From Candidatus Phycosocius bacilliformis (GTDB taxonomy: Bacteria; Pseudomonadota; Alphaproteobacteria; Caulobacterales; Aquidulcibacteraceae): 64,000 nucleotides of DNA. The stretch is taken from assembly GCF_003112735.1 (NCBI RefSeq), contig NZ_BFBR01000005.1:62001-126000 (forward strand), given 5' to 3'. The notes beneath the pieces were generated by a model. That model was not told the origin of the DNA and made no database searches. It worked only from the letters and a program-made list of their open reading frames with translations. The translations under genes and the position numbers were made by a program. Of this stretch, positions 22,753-32,385 are shown piece after piece. Position 1 is the first letter of the stretch, and every line of letters begins with the position of its first letter.

Positions 22753-25410
22753 ATGCATCTCGTTGTCGTTGAATCACCGGCCAAGGCCAAGACCATCAAC
22801 AAATATCTCGGCAGCCATTATGATGTGGTCGCCAGTTTCGGCCATGTGCGCGACCTGCCCTCCAAGGATGGCTCTGTCCGTCCGGACGAGGATTTCGCCA
22901 TGGTCTGGGAAGCCGACAGCAAGGGTGCAGCCCGCATTCGCGATATTGCTGAGCGGGTGAAGAAGGCCGACAGTCTGATCCTGGCCACCGACCCTGATCG
23001 CGAGGGTGAAGCGATCTCCTGGCATTTGCTTGAAGCCCTCAAGGCGCGCAAAGTTCTCAAAGACAAGGCGATCTCGCGCGTCACGTTCAACGCCATCACC
23101 AAGGAGTCTGTCCTGGCCGCCATGGCCAACCCTCGCCAGATTGATCAGGAATTGGTCGACGCCTATCTGGCGCGCCGGGCTTTGGATTATCTGGTCGGCT
23201 TTAATCTGTCGCCGGTTCTGTGGCGCAAGCTGCCGGGCTCACGCTCTGCCGGGCGGGTCCAGTCGGTGGCCTTGCGGCTGGTGGTCGAGCGCGAAATGGA
23301 GATTGAGCGCTTTAAGCCCCGCGAGTATTGGACGGTAACAGCGCAAGCCAAAGCAGACATTGGGGTTCCGTTTGAGGCACGCTTGGTGAGCCTCGATGGC
23401 AAGAAACTCGACAAGTTTGATCTGGCCGATGCCGCTTCTGCCGAAGCCGCCAAACAAGCCGTGATGGCGGGTCAATTTGAGGTCGCAAGCCTGGAAGCCA
23501 AGCCGCTCAAGCGATCGCCTGCCCCACCCTTTACCACCTCTACCCTGCAGCAAGAGGCCAGTCGCAAACTGGGCTTTAATGCCCAGCGCACCATGCAAGT
23601 TGCCCAGAAACTCTATGAAGGGGTTGATATTGGCGGGGAGACTTTAGGCCTCATCACCTATATGCGGACCGATGGTGTCGCCATGGATCAGGCCGCCATC
23701 CTGCAATGCCGGGCGGTCATTGGTGAGCGTTTTGGCAGCGAGTTTGTTCCCGAAAAACCTCGCTATTACAGCTCAAAAGCCAAAAATGCTCAGGAAGCAC
23801 ATGAAGCGATCCGACCTACTGATCCTCATCGTCATCCCAGCAAATTGCGGCTGGAAGGCGATATGGCCAAATTGTACGAATTGATCTGGAAGCGCGCGAT
23901 TGCCAGCCAAATGGAACAGGCCATTGTCGAGCGCACCACGATTGATCTGATTGACACAAAGGGCCGCGCCGGCCTGCGCGCCACGGGCCAAGTGATTTTG
24001 TTTGACGGCTTTCTCGCCCTGTATCAGGAAGGCCGCGATGATGAGGCCGATGAGGATAGCCGCCGCCTGCCCAATCTGCGTGCGGGCGACAAGGTCAAGA
24101 CCAGCGACATCACGTCGACCCAGCACTTTACTGAACCGCCACCGCGCTATTCAGAAGCCACTTTGGTCAAGAAGATGGAAGAATTGGGCATTGGTCGGCC
24201 CTCGACCTATGCCTCCATTCTCACCGTGCTGCGGGATCGCGACTATGTTCATATGGACAAGAACCGCTTCATTCCCGACGATAAGGGTCGCCTCGTCACG
24301 GCGTTTCTGGAAAACTTCTTTTCCAAATATGTCGAATATGACTTCACCGCAGACCTCGAACAACGCCTTGACCTGGTCTCATCAGGCGATTTGGGCTGGC
24401 GCATCTTGCTGCGCGAGTTCTGGGAGGATTTTTCCCGGGCGATTGCCGATACCGGCGACTTGCGCACATCTCAGGTACTCGATGCCATCAATGAGTCGCT
24501 TGGCCCCCATATCTTCCCAGACAAGGGCGATGGCAAAGATCCCCGCGCCTGCCCAACCTGCACTGATGGACGGCTGTCTCTCAAGACCAGCAAATTCGGG
24601 GCCTTTATCGGCTGCTCCAACTATCCTGAGTGCCGCTATACCCGCCAATTGACAGCACCTGGGGCCGACGCACCCGAAGCCAGTGGCGACCGGCAATTGG
24701 GCTTGGACCCTGAAAGCGGTTTGGACGTCTGGCTAAAGGCAGGCCGCTTTGGCCCCTATGTCCAATTGGGCGAGGGCGAAAAGCCCAAGCGTGCGTCCTT
24801 GCCCAAGAGCTGGGCAGCCTCTGACCTTGATTTGGCGCGTGCGCTGCGCCTGTTGTCGCTGCCACGCACCGTGGGGGCTCACCCCGAAGATGGCGAGCCG
24901 ATTGTCGCCAATCTGGGGCGGTTCGGACCCTATGTTCAGCATGCCAAGACCTATGCCAATATTGGCACGATTGAGGATGTGTTCGAGATTGGTCTCAATC
25001 GGGCGGTCGCCGTACTGGCTGAAAAGCGCGCCGGGGGTGGCCGCAACCAGCGTGCAGCCCCTGCTGCCTTGCAGGAATTTGCCGCACCCGAAGGCGGCGG
25101 GCCAGTGATTAAAGTCATGTCGGGGCGCTATGGCCCCTATGTCACCGACGGCACCACCAACGCCACCCTGCCAAAGGGCGCAGACCCTGCCACCTTGACC
25201 CGTGATGCCGCGCTTGCGCTGATCGAGGCGCGGATCGCCGTTGTTGGTGTCGGCAAAAAGAAGCCAGCGGCGAAAAAGGCTGCAGCCGCCAAGCCTGCCG
25301 CCAAAAAAGTCACCAAAGCGAAGGCTGCAACCAAAAAGGCCCCGACCCAAAAGGCCACAGCCAAGAAGCCAGCTGCCAAGAAAGCCCCTACCAAGGCAGC
25401 CAAGGCATGA
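22753..25410 (+). CDS. topA: DNA topoisomerase I with Lys/Ala-rich tail
   Basis: Type IA topoisomerase that relaxes negative supercoils. The 885-residue protein starts MHLVVVESPAKAKTI with the Toprim domain (the DPDREGEAI metal motif at about residue 80), and the active-site Tyr is Y303 in LITYMRTDG. A single Cys4 zinc motif (CPTC at about 596 and CSNYPEC at about 618) precedes three or four FGPYV-type repeats, the topo I C-terminal repeats that grip single-stranded DNA. The last 50 residues are a basic Lys/Ala/Pro tail, like histone H1 or HU tails. The ATGA at 25407-25410 couples it to rnr. Confidence 0.96.
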   Translation: MHLVVVESPAKAKTINKYLGSHYDVVASFGHVRDLPSKDGSVRPDEDFAMVWEADSKGAARIRDIAERVKKADSLILATDPDREGEAISWHLLEALKARKVLKDKAISRVTFNAITKESVLAAMANPRQIDQELVDAYLARRALDYLVGFNLSPVLWRKLPGSRSAGRVQSVALRLVVEREMEIERFKPREYWTVTAQAKADIGVPFEARLVSLDGKKLDKFDLADAASAEAAKQAVMAGQFEVASLEAKPLKRSPAPPFTTSTLQQEASRKLGFNAQRTMQVAQKLYEGVDIGGETLGLITYMRTDGVAMDQAAILQCRAVIGERFGSEFVPEKPRYYSSKAKNAQEAHEAIRPTDPHRHPSKLRLEGDMAKLYELIWKRAIASQMEQAIVERTTIDLIDTKGRAGLRATGQVILFDGFLALYQEGRDDEADEDSRRLPNLRAGDKVKTSDITSTQHFTEPPPRYSEATLVKKMEELGIGRPSTYASILTVLRDRDYVHMDKNRFIPDDKGRLVTAFLENFFSKYVEYDFTADLEQRLDLVSSGDLGWRILLREFWEDFSRAIADTGDLRTSQVLDAINESLGPHIFPDKGDGKDPRACPTCTDGRLSLKTSKFGAFIGCSNYPECRYTRQLTAPGADAPEASGDRQLGLDPESGLDVWLKAGRFGPYVQLGEGEKPKRASLPKSWAASDLDLARALRLLSLPRTVGAHPEDGEPIVANLGRFGPYVQHAKTYANIGTIEDVFEIGLNRAVAVLAEKRAGGGRNQRAAPAALQEFAAPEGGGPVIKVMSGRYGPYVTDGTTNATLPKGADPATLTRDAALALIEARIAVVGVGKKKPAAKKAAAAKPAAKKVTKAKAATKKAPTQKATAKKPAAKKAPTKAAKA

Positions 25411-27740
25411 AGAAGAAAGGCCGCGGCAATGGCGACAAGGGCAAGGCCGCGTCCAAGCCGGTCAAGCGGCAGAGCCTTGGCGTACCTGACCGGCAGACCC
25501 TTTTGGCTTTTCTCAACCAGGCCAAGACTGCCATGGGCCCGCGTGAGATCGCCATCGCCTTTGGCCTGAAGGGCGATGATCGACGCGCCTTGAAGGCTCT
25601 GCTGAAAGAATTGAGCAGCGAGGGGGCAATTGCCCGAACCGGGCGCAAGGATGTGGCCAGCAGCGCCGTTCCACCCGATGGCGGGGTGTTTCAAATCATC
25701 GAGATTGATGGCGAGGGTGATCTGATGGCCCGTGCGATGGGCCGAGATGATGAAGTGTTTGGGCCTTTGGTGCGGGTCCATCTGCCGCGCGGCACCGCGC
25801 GCCCGACAGGCCCAGCCCCGGGGGTCGGTGACCGTTTTGTCGGCAAGACACGCCAAAACCGCGATGGCGATTATGACGTTCAGATTATCAAGCAGCTTGG
25901 CCGGACAGTGGAAAAAGTGTTTGGCGTGTTCCGGGCAGCAGATGTGCGGCCAGGTCACGCTGGGGCTGGTGGCGGGCGTCTGGTGCCGTCTGACAAGAAG
26001 CATCGCCATGATTGGATGATCCTGCCCGAACATGCCAAAGGGGCTAAGGATGGCGACCTTGTGGCGGCCCGCTTGCTGCCCCATCGTGGCTATGGGCCGA
26101 AGAAAGCCGAGATTGTCGATATCTTCGGCCACAGTGACAATCCCAAAGCCGCAAGCATTCTGGCGATTGCCGCCCATGGCATTCCCATGGGCTTCTCCGA
26201 TGATGAACGCGCCGAGGCCGCCGCCGCCGGACCTGCGCCGCTGGGGTCGCGAGAGGACTTACGCTCGCTTCCGCTGATCACCATCGACCCCGATGATGCG
26301 CGCGACCATGATGATGCGGTCTATGCCGAAGCTTTGCCGGGCGGCGGGCATAAGATCGTGGTGGCGATTGCCGATGTCGCCCATTATGTGACGCCGGGCT
26401 CTGCCCTTGATCATGGCGCGCTGCAACGGGGCAATTCGGTCTATTTCCCGGACCGTGTGGTCCCCATGTTGCCAGAGCGTTTGTCAGCCGATCTCTGTTC
26501 GCTGATGGAAGGGGTCGAGCGGCCTTGTCTGGCCCTTGAAATCCGGATCGATGCGGGTGGCCACAAGCAAAGCCATCGCTTCGTGCGCGGGCTGATGAAA
26601 AGTGCCGCCAGCCTCACCTATACCCAAGCCCAACGGGCCATTGATGGCGCCCCCGATGCACAGACTGCGCCTTTGCTGGATCCCGTTCTCAAGCCTTTAT
26701 GGGCAGCCTATCGGGCGCTGGAAAAGGCCCGCGACCAGCGCGAACCGCTTGAAATTGACAGTCCCGAACGCAAGATCATCTTGTCGCCCGAAGGTCAGGT
26801 GGTGTCGATAGCCGTGCGGGAGCGGTTTGACGCCCATCGCCTGATCGAAGAAATGATGATCCTGTCGAATGTGTGTGCGGCAGAAACGCTGGAAGACAAA
26901 CGCTCGCCCCTTATCTATCGGGTGCATGATCAGCCCAGCGAGACCAAGCTTGCGGCGCTGGGGGATTTTCTGGCAACCGTCAATCTGAAATGGGCCAAGG
27001 GCCAGCCGCCAACACCGGCCCGCTTCAATCGCGTTCTGGCGCTGGCCGCCCCGACTGAGCATGCTCAGATGATCAATGAGGTGGTGCTGCGCACCCAGGC
27101 CCAGGCCATTTATGACACTGATAATCTTGGCCATTTTGGCCTTAATCTGCGCCGTTATGCCCATTTCACATCCCCCATTCGCCGCTATGCTGACCTCATT
27201 GTCCACCGGGCGCTGATCAGTGCCTTGGGATTGGGGGACGATGGCCTGAAGAAAGCCACACCCGACCAGCTTCAAAAGATTGCTGAAGCCATCACAGCCA
27301 CTGAGCGGCGCGCCATGGCCGCAGAGCGCGAAGCCACGGACCGTTATGTGGCCGCCTTCCTCTCCGAACGCGTCGGGGCGGTGTTTGAAGCCCGCATCAC
27401 CAGCGTCAATCGGTTTGGTGTGTTTGTGCGTCTGGATGAGACAGGCGGCGATGGTCTGGTCCCGGTGATGCGGTTGGGCAGTGAATATTTCCACCATGAC
27501 GAGGCCGGCCATGCCTTGATCGGGTCTGAAACCGGCGACCGCTGGGAATTGGGTGCGCGGGTTAAGGTGCGGCTGATGGAGGCCACACCCGTCTCAGGCG
27601 GGCTGTTGTTTGATATTGTCAGCGAGCCAAAACCGGGTCCCGTACCCGGTCGGCGCAGCCTGCGCGGCCCCGCGAGGGCCACCACGCCACGGCGAAAAAT
27701 CGGTGGCCCGCCCCGTGGTGTCACGCGCCGTCGGCGTTGA
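25407..27740 (+). CDS. rnr: Ribonuclease R
   Basis: Processive 3'-5' exoribonuclease that degrades structured RNA and takes part in mRNA and stalled-ribosome RNA clearance. The 777-residue protein has a helix-turn-helix-like start (PREIAIAFGLKGDDRRALKALLKEL, residues about 45-70), cold-shock domains, then the RNB domain with the metal-binding DPDDARDHDDAVYA (about residue 293) and RRYAHFTSPIRRYADL (about 575), and a C-terminal S1 domain (VGAVFEARITSVNRFGVFVRLDETGGDGLV, about residues 655-685). Basic tails at both ends (KKKGRG; RRKIGGPPRGVTRRRR) are typical. The start overlaps the topA stop by four bases. Confidence 0.96.
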   Translation: MKKKGRGNGDKGKAASKPVKRQSLGVPDRQTLLAFLNQAKTAMGPREIAIAFGLKGDDRRALKALLKELSSEGAIARTGRKDVASSAVPPDGGVFQIIEIDGEGDLMARAMGRDDEVFGPLVRVHLPRGTARPTGPAPGVGDRFVGKTRQNRDGDYDVQIIKQLGRTVEKVFGVFRAADVRPGHAGAGGGRLVPSDKKHRHDWMILPEHAKGAKDGDLVAARLLPHRGYGPKKAEIVDIFGHSDNPKAASILAIAAHGIPMGFSDDERAEAAAAGPAPLGSREDLRSLPLITIDPDDARDHDDAVYAEALPGGGHKIVVAIADVAHYVTPGSALDHGALQRGNSVYFPDRVVPMLPERLSADLCSLMEGVERPCLALEIRIDAGGHKQSHRFVRGLMKSAASLTYTQAQRAIDGAPDAQTAPLLDPVLKPLWAAYRALEKARDQREPLEIDSPERKIILSPEGQVVSIAVRERFDAHRLIEEMMILSNVCAAETLEDKRSPLIYRVHDQPSETKLAALGDFLATVNLKWAKGQPPTPARFNRVLALAAPTEHAQMINEVVLRTQAQAIYDTDNLGHFGLNLRRYAHFTSPIRRYADLIVHRALISALGLGDDGLKKATPDQLQKIAEAITATERRAMAAEREATDRYVAAFLSERVGAVFEARITSVNRFGVFVRLDETGGDGLVPVMRLGSEYFHHDEAGHALIGSETGDRWELGARVKVRLMEATPVSGGLLFDIVSEPKPGPVPGRRSLRGPARATTPRRKIGGPPRGVTRRRR

Positions 27741-27875
27741 GCTTAGAAGAGCACGACGTGTTTACTTAAACCTATATCAGAAGGTCCCTGATCGGCTTGC
27801 CGTCCAGGATGACATTGTGTTGTGTGTGTTGATCTTGTTCAATCTTGTGACCCCGGCTTTGGCCGGCTTTGGCAA

Positions 27876-27891
27876 GGCGCGGGATCGCGCC
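27876..27891. terminator. GC hairpin between convergent rnr and tatC
   Basis: GGCGCG at 27876-27881 pairs with CGCGCC at 27886-27891 across four bases, immediately next to the tatC stop on the minus strand. A run of T is lacking, so intrinsic termination is uncertain. The 150-base gap holds no gene. Confidence 0.35.
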
Positions 27892-28731
27892 CTAATCCGC
27901 CGAAGCGTCTTTTGGTTCACCCAAACGCACGATGAAGGCCCCGATATAATAGAGCAACACCAATGGCACAGCGAGCGAGAATTGACTGATGATATCCGGC
28001 GGGGTCACCACGGCGGCAACCACGAAGATGCCGAAAATGGCATAGCGGCCATTGTCCAGCCACGTCTTGCCGTCAACTAGGCCTGCCCGTCCCAAAAGCA
28101 CCTGAACCACCGGCAATTGGAAACAGGCCCCAAAACCCAAGATCAAGGTGGTAATCATGCCGACATATTCAGAAATCTTGCCCTGATAGACCACCCCGAC
28201 CCCGCCTGTCGCAGGGGCCAATTCCTGACGCAGAGAAAACTGCATCACCATCGGCATGACCACAAAATAGGCCATGGCCGCGCCAAGGGTAAACAGCACG
28301 GGGGCCATCACCAGAAACGGCACGAACGCCCGCTTTTCATGACTATAAAGCCCCGGTGCCACAAAGCGGTAGAGCTGGAAGGAAATCATGGGAAACGCCA
28401 GACAAATGCCACCAAATAGCGCGACCCTGATCTGGGTGATGAAGGCTTCAAGTGGTGCGGTATAGATCAGTCCCATGCCCGATTTCAGCGCGTCAGCCCC
28501 CTTCACCGCGATAACGGCATTCTCATAGGGCATCAGCAACCACGCCAGCAGATAATGCCAGACCGCAAAACAGATGGCAAAACCAGCAGCGATGGAGGCG
28601 ACACTCCAAATCAATCGATCGCGCAACTCCAACAAATGGTCCATCAAGGGCGCGCGGGTCGCTTCAATGGCGGCCTCGTCTGCCGATAACGGCGGGTTGG
28701 GGATTTCCGACTGGGGGACTAGATCGCTCAC
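27892..28731 (-). CDS. tatC: Sec-independent protein translocase subunit TatC
   Basis: The 279-residue polytopic membrane protein that binds twin-arginine signal peptides and, with TatA and TatB, exports folded proteins. It has the MDHLLELRDRLIWSV block (residues about 30-44) that contacts signal peptides, six hydrophobic helices, the PLEAFITQIRVALFGG segment (about 93-108) and the AYFVVMPMVMQF segment near 158. The start ATG overlaps the tatB stop by four bases. Likely substrate nearby: the serine hydrolase at 42508 with an N-terminal SRRTALVG. Confidence 0.95.
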   Translation of the reverse strand: MSDLVPQSEIPNPPLSADEAAIEATRAPLMDHLLELRDRLIWSVASIAAGFAICFAVWHYLLAWLLMPYENAVIAVKGADALKSGMGLIYTAPLEAFITQIRVALFGGICLAFPMISFQLYRFVAPGLYSHEKRAFVPFLVMAPVLFTLGAAMAYFVVMPMVMQFSLRQELAPATGGVGVVYQGKISEYVGMITTLILGFGACFQLPVVQVLLGRAGLVDGKTWLDNGRYAIFGIFVVAAVVTPPDIISQFSLAVPLVLLYYIGAFIVRLGEPKDASAD

Positions 28732-29249
28732 GCCACATCGGCTCCAGCTTGCTTCGGTGCGCGCGGTGAACGCACACGTTTAGGCTTTTCGGGTGGGGGC
28801 TCTGCTGCCTCAACCGCGACCGCAGCTTTAGGCTTGCGGCGGGCAGGCTTGGAGGAGGCTTCTGGCGTGACGACAGGCGGCTCAATCACGGGCTCAATGA
28901 CAGGCTCAACCGGGGCCGCGAGTGAGGTGGCCGCACTGTGTTCATGTCCATAGGGCGTAATCGGTGCATAGGGATCAATCCCAGTCTCAAACGGACGGGT
29001 CAGCTCTTCACGTATTTCACGGATCGGGTTGTTATTGCGCAAGGCTTCGACTTCTTTGCGCAATTCATCCAGTTCAGCCTGCCGGGCCATCTCGTCGAAA
29101 TTGGCCCGAAAATCCGCCGCCATGCCACGCAAACGCGCCGTCCATTGGCCTGCCTTGCGCATCAATTGCGGCAGCTCCTTCGGACCAACCACCATCAAGG
29201 CGATAATGCCGATGACGACCAGTTCCTGGAAGCCGATGGAATCAAACAT
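28728..29249 (-). CDS. tatB: Sec-independent protein translocase subunit TatB
   Basis: A 173-residue protein with one N-terminal helix (FQELVVIGIIALMVVGPKELPQLMRKAG) including the conserved GPKELP hinge after the membrane segment, an amphipathic helix, and a long charged tail with Pro/Glu repeats and a Lys/Arg-rich end. TatB joins TatC as the signal-peptide receptor. The family range is about 150-220 residues. It lies between tatC (four-base overlap) and tatA (119 bases). Confidence 0.93.
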   Translation of the reverse strand: MFDSIGFQELVVIGIIALMVVGPKELPQLMRKAGQWTARLRGMAADFRANFDEMARQAELDELRKEVEALRNNNPIREIREELTRPFETGIDPYAPITPYGHEHSAATSLAAPVEPVIEPVIEPPVVTPEASSKPARRKPKAAVAVEAAEPPPEKPKRVRSPRAPKQAGADVA

Positions 29250-29368
29250 GGCAGAAAACTCCTGACCCTAGAGCGCGTTCAGATCTTTGGCTGACAATCG
29301 ATCCATCGGGATATGCGGTCTCAGCGATTGCCCGACACAGCCTGAAGCACGCAAGGCCGGCGCAGGGT

Positions 29369-29599
29369 TTAGGCGTCAGTTTTGGACTTGGTGGTCGGGC
29401 TGACGTCAATTGTGGTGGCATCATTCACTTTGGCGGCATCGGTGCTGCTGGGTGCTGGATCATCAGCCAAACCCTTGCGGAAGCCCTTAATGCCTTCGGC
29501 GGCATCCTTCATGATCGAGGACAACTTGCCGCGTCCGCCAAACAACAGCAGCGCCAAAGCCGCCACCACCAACCAGTGCACCAGACTCATACTGCCCAT
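29369..29599 (-). CDS. tatA: Sec-independent protein translocase subunit TatA
   Basis: A 76-residue pore-forming subunit. After MGSMSLVHW comes a membrane helix ([17 protein letters not shown]) with the expected [24 protein letters not shown] amphipathic region in the following stretch (residues about 22-45) and an acidic Ser/Thr tail. The start is ambiguous between 29602 and 29599; the second is favoured because ACGGAG then lies six bases away. Forms the translocation complex with TatB and TatC encoded downstream. Confidence 0.92.
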   Translation of the reverse strand: MGSMSLVHWLVVAALALLLFGGRGKLSSIMKDAAEGIKGFRKGLADDPAPSSTDAAKVNDATTIDVSPTTKSKTDA

Positions 29600-29735
29600 C
29601 ATTGTCTCCGTCTTGAAAACCGGTGCCGATCCCGGCGCTCGCCCTTGCCCATACCGTACCCGCAAGCAGCTTGCCAGTCATCCGCTGCACGCGCTCGACC
29701 GAAAGTGAACAGACACTCTACACACAGGGTCGGGG

Positions 29736-30506
29736 TTAAGGCTCAAAGAAATCCTGCGTGAAGGCAATATCCTCGCCCTCAAGCCCATCATAATCACCAG
29801 TATCATCGCCATCTGGGGCAGAAATGGGGCGCGGCACTTCAAAATCGGGCGGCAGGCGGGAATCCAACAGCCCTTGGGCCTGCAGGTCGGCCTTGCCCGG
29901 CAAGTCTTCAAGACTTGCAAGGTTGAAATGGGCCAGAAAGTCGCGCGTGGTCCGATACGTCAGTGGCTTGCCAGGAGACTGCCGTCTTGCCCCTGCCCGC
30001 ACCCAGCCAATCTCCATCAACAAGTCCAGGGTTCCTCTGCCGACACCGACACCGCGAATTTCCTCAATCTCAGAGCGGGTGCATGGCTGGTGATAGGCGA
30101 TGATGGCCAAGGTTTCGAGGGCTGCTTTGGACAGTTTGCGTGGTTCTTCCCGGCGCTCTTCCATCAAGAAAGCCAAATCAGGTGCCGTTTGGAAACGCCA
30201 GCCGCCGGCCACTTCGACCAGGACCACACCGCGACCAACATAGCGCCGCTTTAGGCGCGCCAATGCCCCCCCTACATCGGCTCCCTCCGGCAATCGCGCC
30301 GCGATCGCGGAAGCCCGCACAGGCTCTGCGCTGGCAAACAGCAAGGCTTCAACCATGCGGTCGGTATCGGGGGCTGGATCAACTGACAGATCGGCGCGGT
30401 CCACCAAGTCAAGCTCAGGCTTGGCACGGGCCAATGTGCGCACTGCTGCCGCAATCGCCTCGGGCGAGGTGCGATCATCCTCTAACGGGCGATCTGCTTC
30501 TGTCAC
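29736..30506 (-). CDS. scpB: Segregation and condensation protein B
   Basis: Kleisin-associated winged-helix subunit of the SMC-ScpAB condensin that organises the chromosome. The 256-residue protein has DRMVEALLFASAEPVRASAIAARLP at residues about 48-72, then LSKAALETLAIIAYHQPCTRSEIEEIRGVG near 125, which is the diagnostic ScpB winged-helix block. The N-terminus and the acidic C-terminus (GDYDGLEGEDIAFTQDFFEP) are longer than the B. subtilis protein, as in other alphaproteobacteria. Its start overlaps the scpA stop by four bases. Confidence 0.94.
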   Translation of the reverse strand: MTEADRPLEDDRTSPEAIAAAVRTLARAKPELDLVDRADLSVDPAPDTDRMVEALLFASAEPVRASAIAARLPEGADVGGALARLKRRYVGRGVVLVEVAGGWRFQTAPDLAFLMEERREEPRKLSKAALETLAIIAYHQPCTRSEIEEIRGVGVGRGTLDLLMEIGWVRAGARRQSPGKPLTYRTTRDFLAHFNLASLEDLPGKADLQAQGLLDSRLPPDFEVPRPISAPDGDDTGDYDGLEGEDIAFTQDFFEP

Positions 30507-31303
30507 ACCATGGTCTCCGAATTGGCCTTCACATAGAGCGGGGCATAATGTTCAAGCTGACGGACTTCAAGCTTGCCCTGCTTGGACAATTCCAGACTGG
30601 CCGACAATAGGCTGGCATAGCGAGAAGCAGCACTGGGGGGTTCTTTGGCAAAAGACGTGGGTGGAGGTGCAAAACGCCCCAAGGGTTCCCAATCCCTGGC
30701 TTGCCCCATCAGGCGCTCCAACCGCTTGCGGGCCTCATCGAGGGAATAGACCGGCCAAGCCTTAACCTCATGCTTGGGCTCTACACCCCGCACGCGCTGA
30801 TCGGCATACGCGCGCAGCAAATCCAACATGGTGGCTTCCCACAGCGGTATTTCCGTCACAGCGGTTTCTTCAGGCGCGCCACGGGTAAAAAAATCGAGGT
30901 CTTGTTGCGGACGCTGGTAAAGCTCATCGGCCGCCGCCCGCATCGCGTCCAGTCTGGCCAGCCGCCAGGCCAAATGGGCGGCGATATCTTCAACCGGTTC
31001 TTCGCCGGCAGGGCGCTCTTTGCGCGGCAACAGCAAGCGGGATTTCAAGAACGCCAACCAAGAGGCCATCACCAGATAGTCAGCCGCAAGATCAATCCGA
31101 GCCGAGCGCGCGGCGGCCACAAATTCGAGATATTGTTCCGCCAGTTTCAGGATGGACAGACGGCGCAAATCTACTTTCTGATCGCGCGCCAGCCGCAACA
31201 GAACGTGCAGAGGTCCTTCAAAACCATCTAGGTCGACGCTGAAGGAAGTCTCATTTTCACCCGCCCCCCGTAGGGCTGCCTCCAACACATCATCACTGGC
31301 CAT
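30503..31303 (-). CDS. scpA: Segregation and condensation protein A (kleisin)
   Basis: The 266-residue kleisin that bridges SMC heads. It starts with the FSVDLDGFEGPLHVLLRLARDQKVDL N-terminal helix pattern (residues about 21-46), has LAADYLVMASWLAFLKSRLLLP near 72-93 and the C-terminal winged-helix domain. Its start ATG directly abuts the nagZ TAA, without a gap, and its stop overlaps scpB, so nagZ-scpA-scpB form one transcription unit. The neighbourhood nagZ-scpA-scpB-tatA is a stable alphaproteobacterial cluster. Confidence 0.94.
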   Translation of the reverse strand: MASDDVLEAALRGAGENETSFSVDLDGFEGPLHVLLRLARDQKVDLRRLSILKLAEQYLEFVAAARSARIDLAADYLVMASWLAFLKSRLLLPRKERPAGEEPVEDIAAHLAWRLARLDAMRAAADELYQRPQQDLDFFTRGAPEETAVTEIPLWEATMLDLLRAYADQRVRGVEPKHEVKAWPVYSLDEARKRLERLMGQARDWEPLGRFAPPPTSFAKEPPSAASRYASLLSASLELSKQGKLEVRQLEHYAPLYVKANSETMV

Positions 31304-32362
31304 TTATGCCCATGCCTTTCGGGTTGGATCTGGTGAGACCGACATACTGATGCCACGCTCCCACCCGGTCAGCGCCGTAAACCTAGCCCAAAGTTCAGTC
31401 GGCTCGAGTGGGGTCGACGGCGGTGCCGCGAATGCCTCGGCAGCTTGAGCGCGGGCCAAACTGTCCCCGTCCAGAGGTGGGCATTGGGCTAAAAAGGCGT
31501 CGCGCTCCTCAAGTGTACCATGGCAGCGCATGGCAATGTCGATGCCCGCCGCGAACACCCGCTCAGCCTTCACTGCATCGGGGGCATCAAGTGCCTTCAT
31601 GGTAAGGTCATCAGTCATCAACAGGCCTTGATAACCCAATTCTTGGCGGATCCAGTTCTGCACGACTTTGGCAGACTGGCTGGCAGGCGCGTCGGCATCT
31701 AAGGCATCAAGAACCACATGGCCAATCATACCCATCGGGGCAGCCAGATTGGCTCTAAAAGGGGCCAGATCAATGGCTAGTTCGGCACGGCTCGCCTGAA
31801 TATGGGGTAAGGCTTCATGGCTGTCGAGAACAGCGCGTCCCTGGCCCGGCATGTGCTTGACCACCGCAGCGACACCGGCTTCCCGCAAGCCTGCGACCGC
31901 GGCTTGGCCGAGACGGCCTGCACATTCGCCATCTTCGGATAATGCGCGATCCCCAATGGCTTGACTGGCACTTGGCAAACGCAAATCAAGGCAAGGGGCG
32001 CAATTGGCATTGACGCCAACATCTCCGAGCATTTGGCCCATAATCTGATGGTGACACCTGATGGCCTCGATGGCGCGTTCACGATCTTGGGTCCACAACT
32101 GGCCATAAAAGGACAATGCAGGCAGGCGCGGCCAGACCGGCGGGGCCAAACGCTGAACCCTGCCGCCTTCTTGATCAATGAATATCAGGCAGTGTCGTCC
32201 AACAGCGTCGCGCAAATCCTCACACAAAGCGCGGATTTGCCCCGGCGTCTCGCACGAGCGGCCAAACAGGATGAAGCCCCAAGGGTCGCGGGCGGCAAAC
32301 AGCCGACGCTCTTGAACCGACAGAACCGGCCCTGCGACATCTATGATGCCCGCGACGGGCAT
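31304..32362 (-). CDS. nagZ: Beta-N-acetylhexosaminidase (glycoside hydrolase 3)
   Basis: Removes N-acetylglucosamine from anhydromuropeptides in cell-wall recycling; cytoplasmic. The 352-residue single-domain GH3 protein shows IDQEGGRVQRL (residues 62-72), the loop KHMPGQGRAVLDSH (169-182) and the nucleophile Asp251 in LMTDDLTM. The usual KHFPGHG reads KHMPGQG here: His is replaced by Gln at 174, but the acid-base pair Asp180/His182 is kept. It precedes scpA without a gap and follows the SPOR gene. The Gln change is a variant to check and should not abolish the core site. Confidence 0.9.
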   Translation of the reverse strand: MPVAGIIDVAGPVLSVQERRLFAARDPWGFILFGRSCETPGQIRALCEDLRDAVGRHCLIFIDQEGGRVQRLAPPVWPRLPALSFYGQLWTQDRERAIEAIRCHHQIMGQMLGDVGVNANCAPCLDLRLPSASQAIGDRALSEDGECAGRLGQAAVAGLREAGVAAVVKHMPGQGRAVLDSHEALPHIQASRAELAIDLAPFRANLAAPMGMIGHVVLDALDADAPASQSAKVVQNWIRQELGYQGLLMTDDLTMKALDAPDAVKAERVFAAGIDIAMRCHGTLEERDAFLAQCPPLDGDSLARAQAAEAFAAPPSTPLEPTELWARFTALTGWERGISMSVSPDPTRKAWA

Positions 32363-32385
32363 GTCAGACCGCCCCGCCCTTTAGC

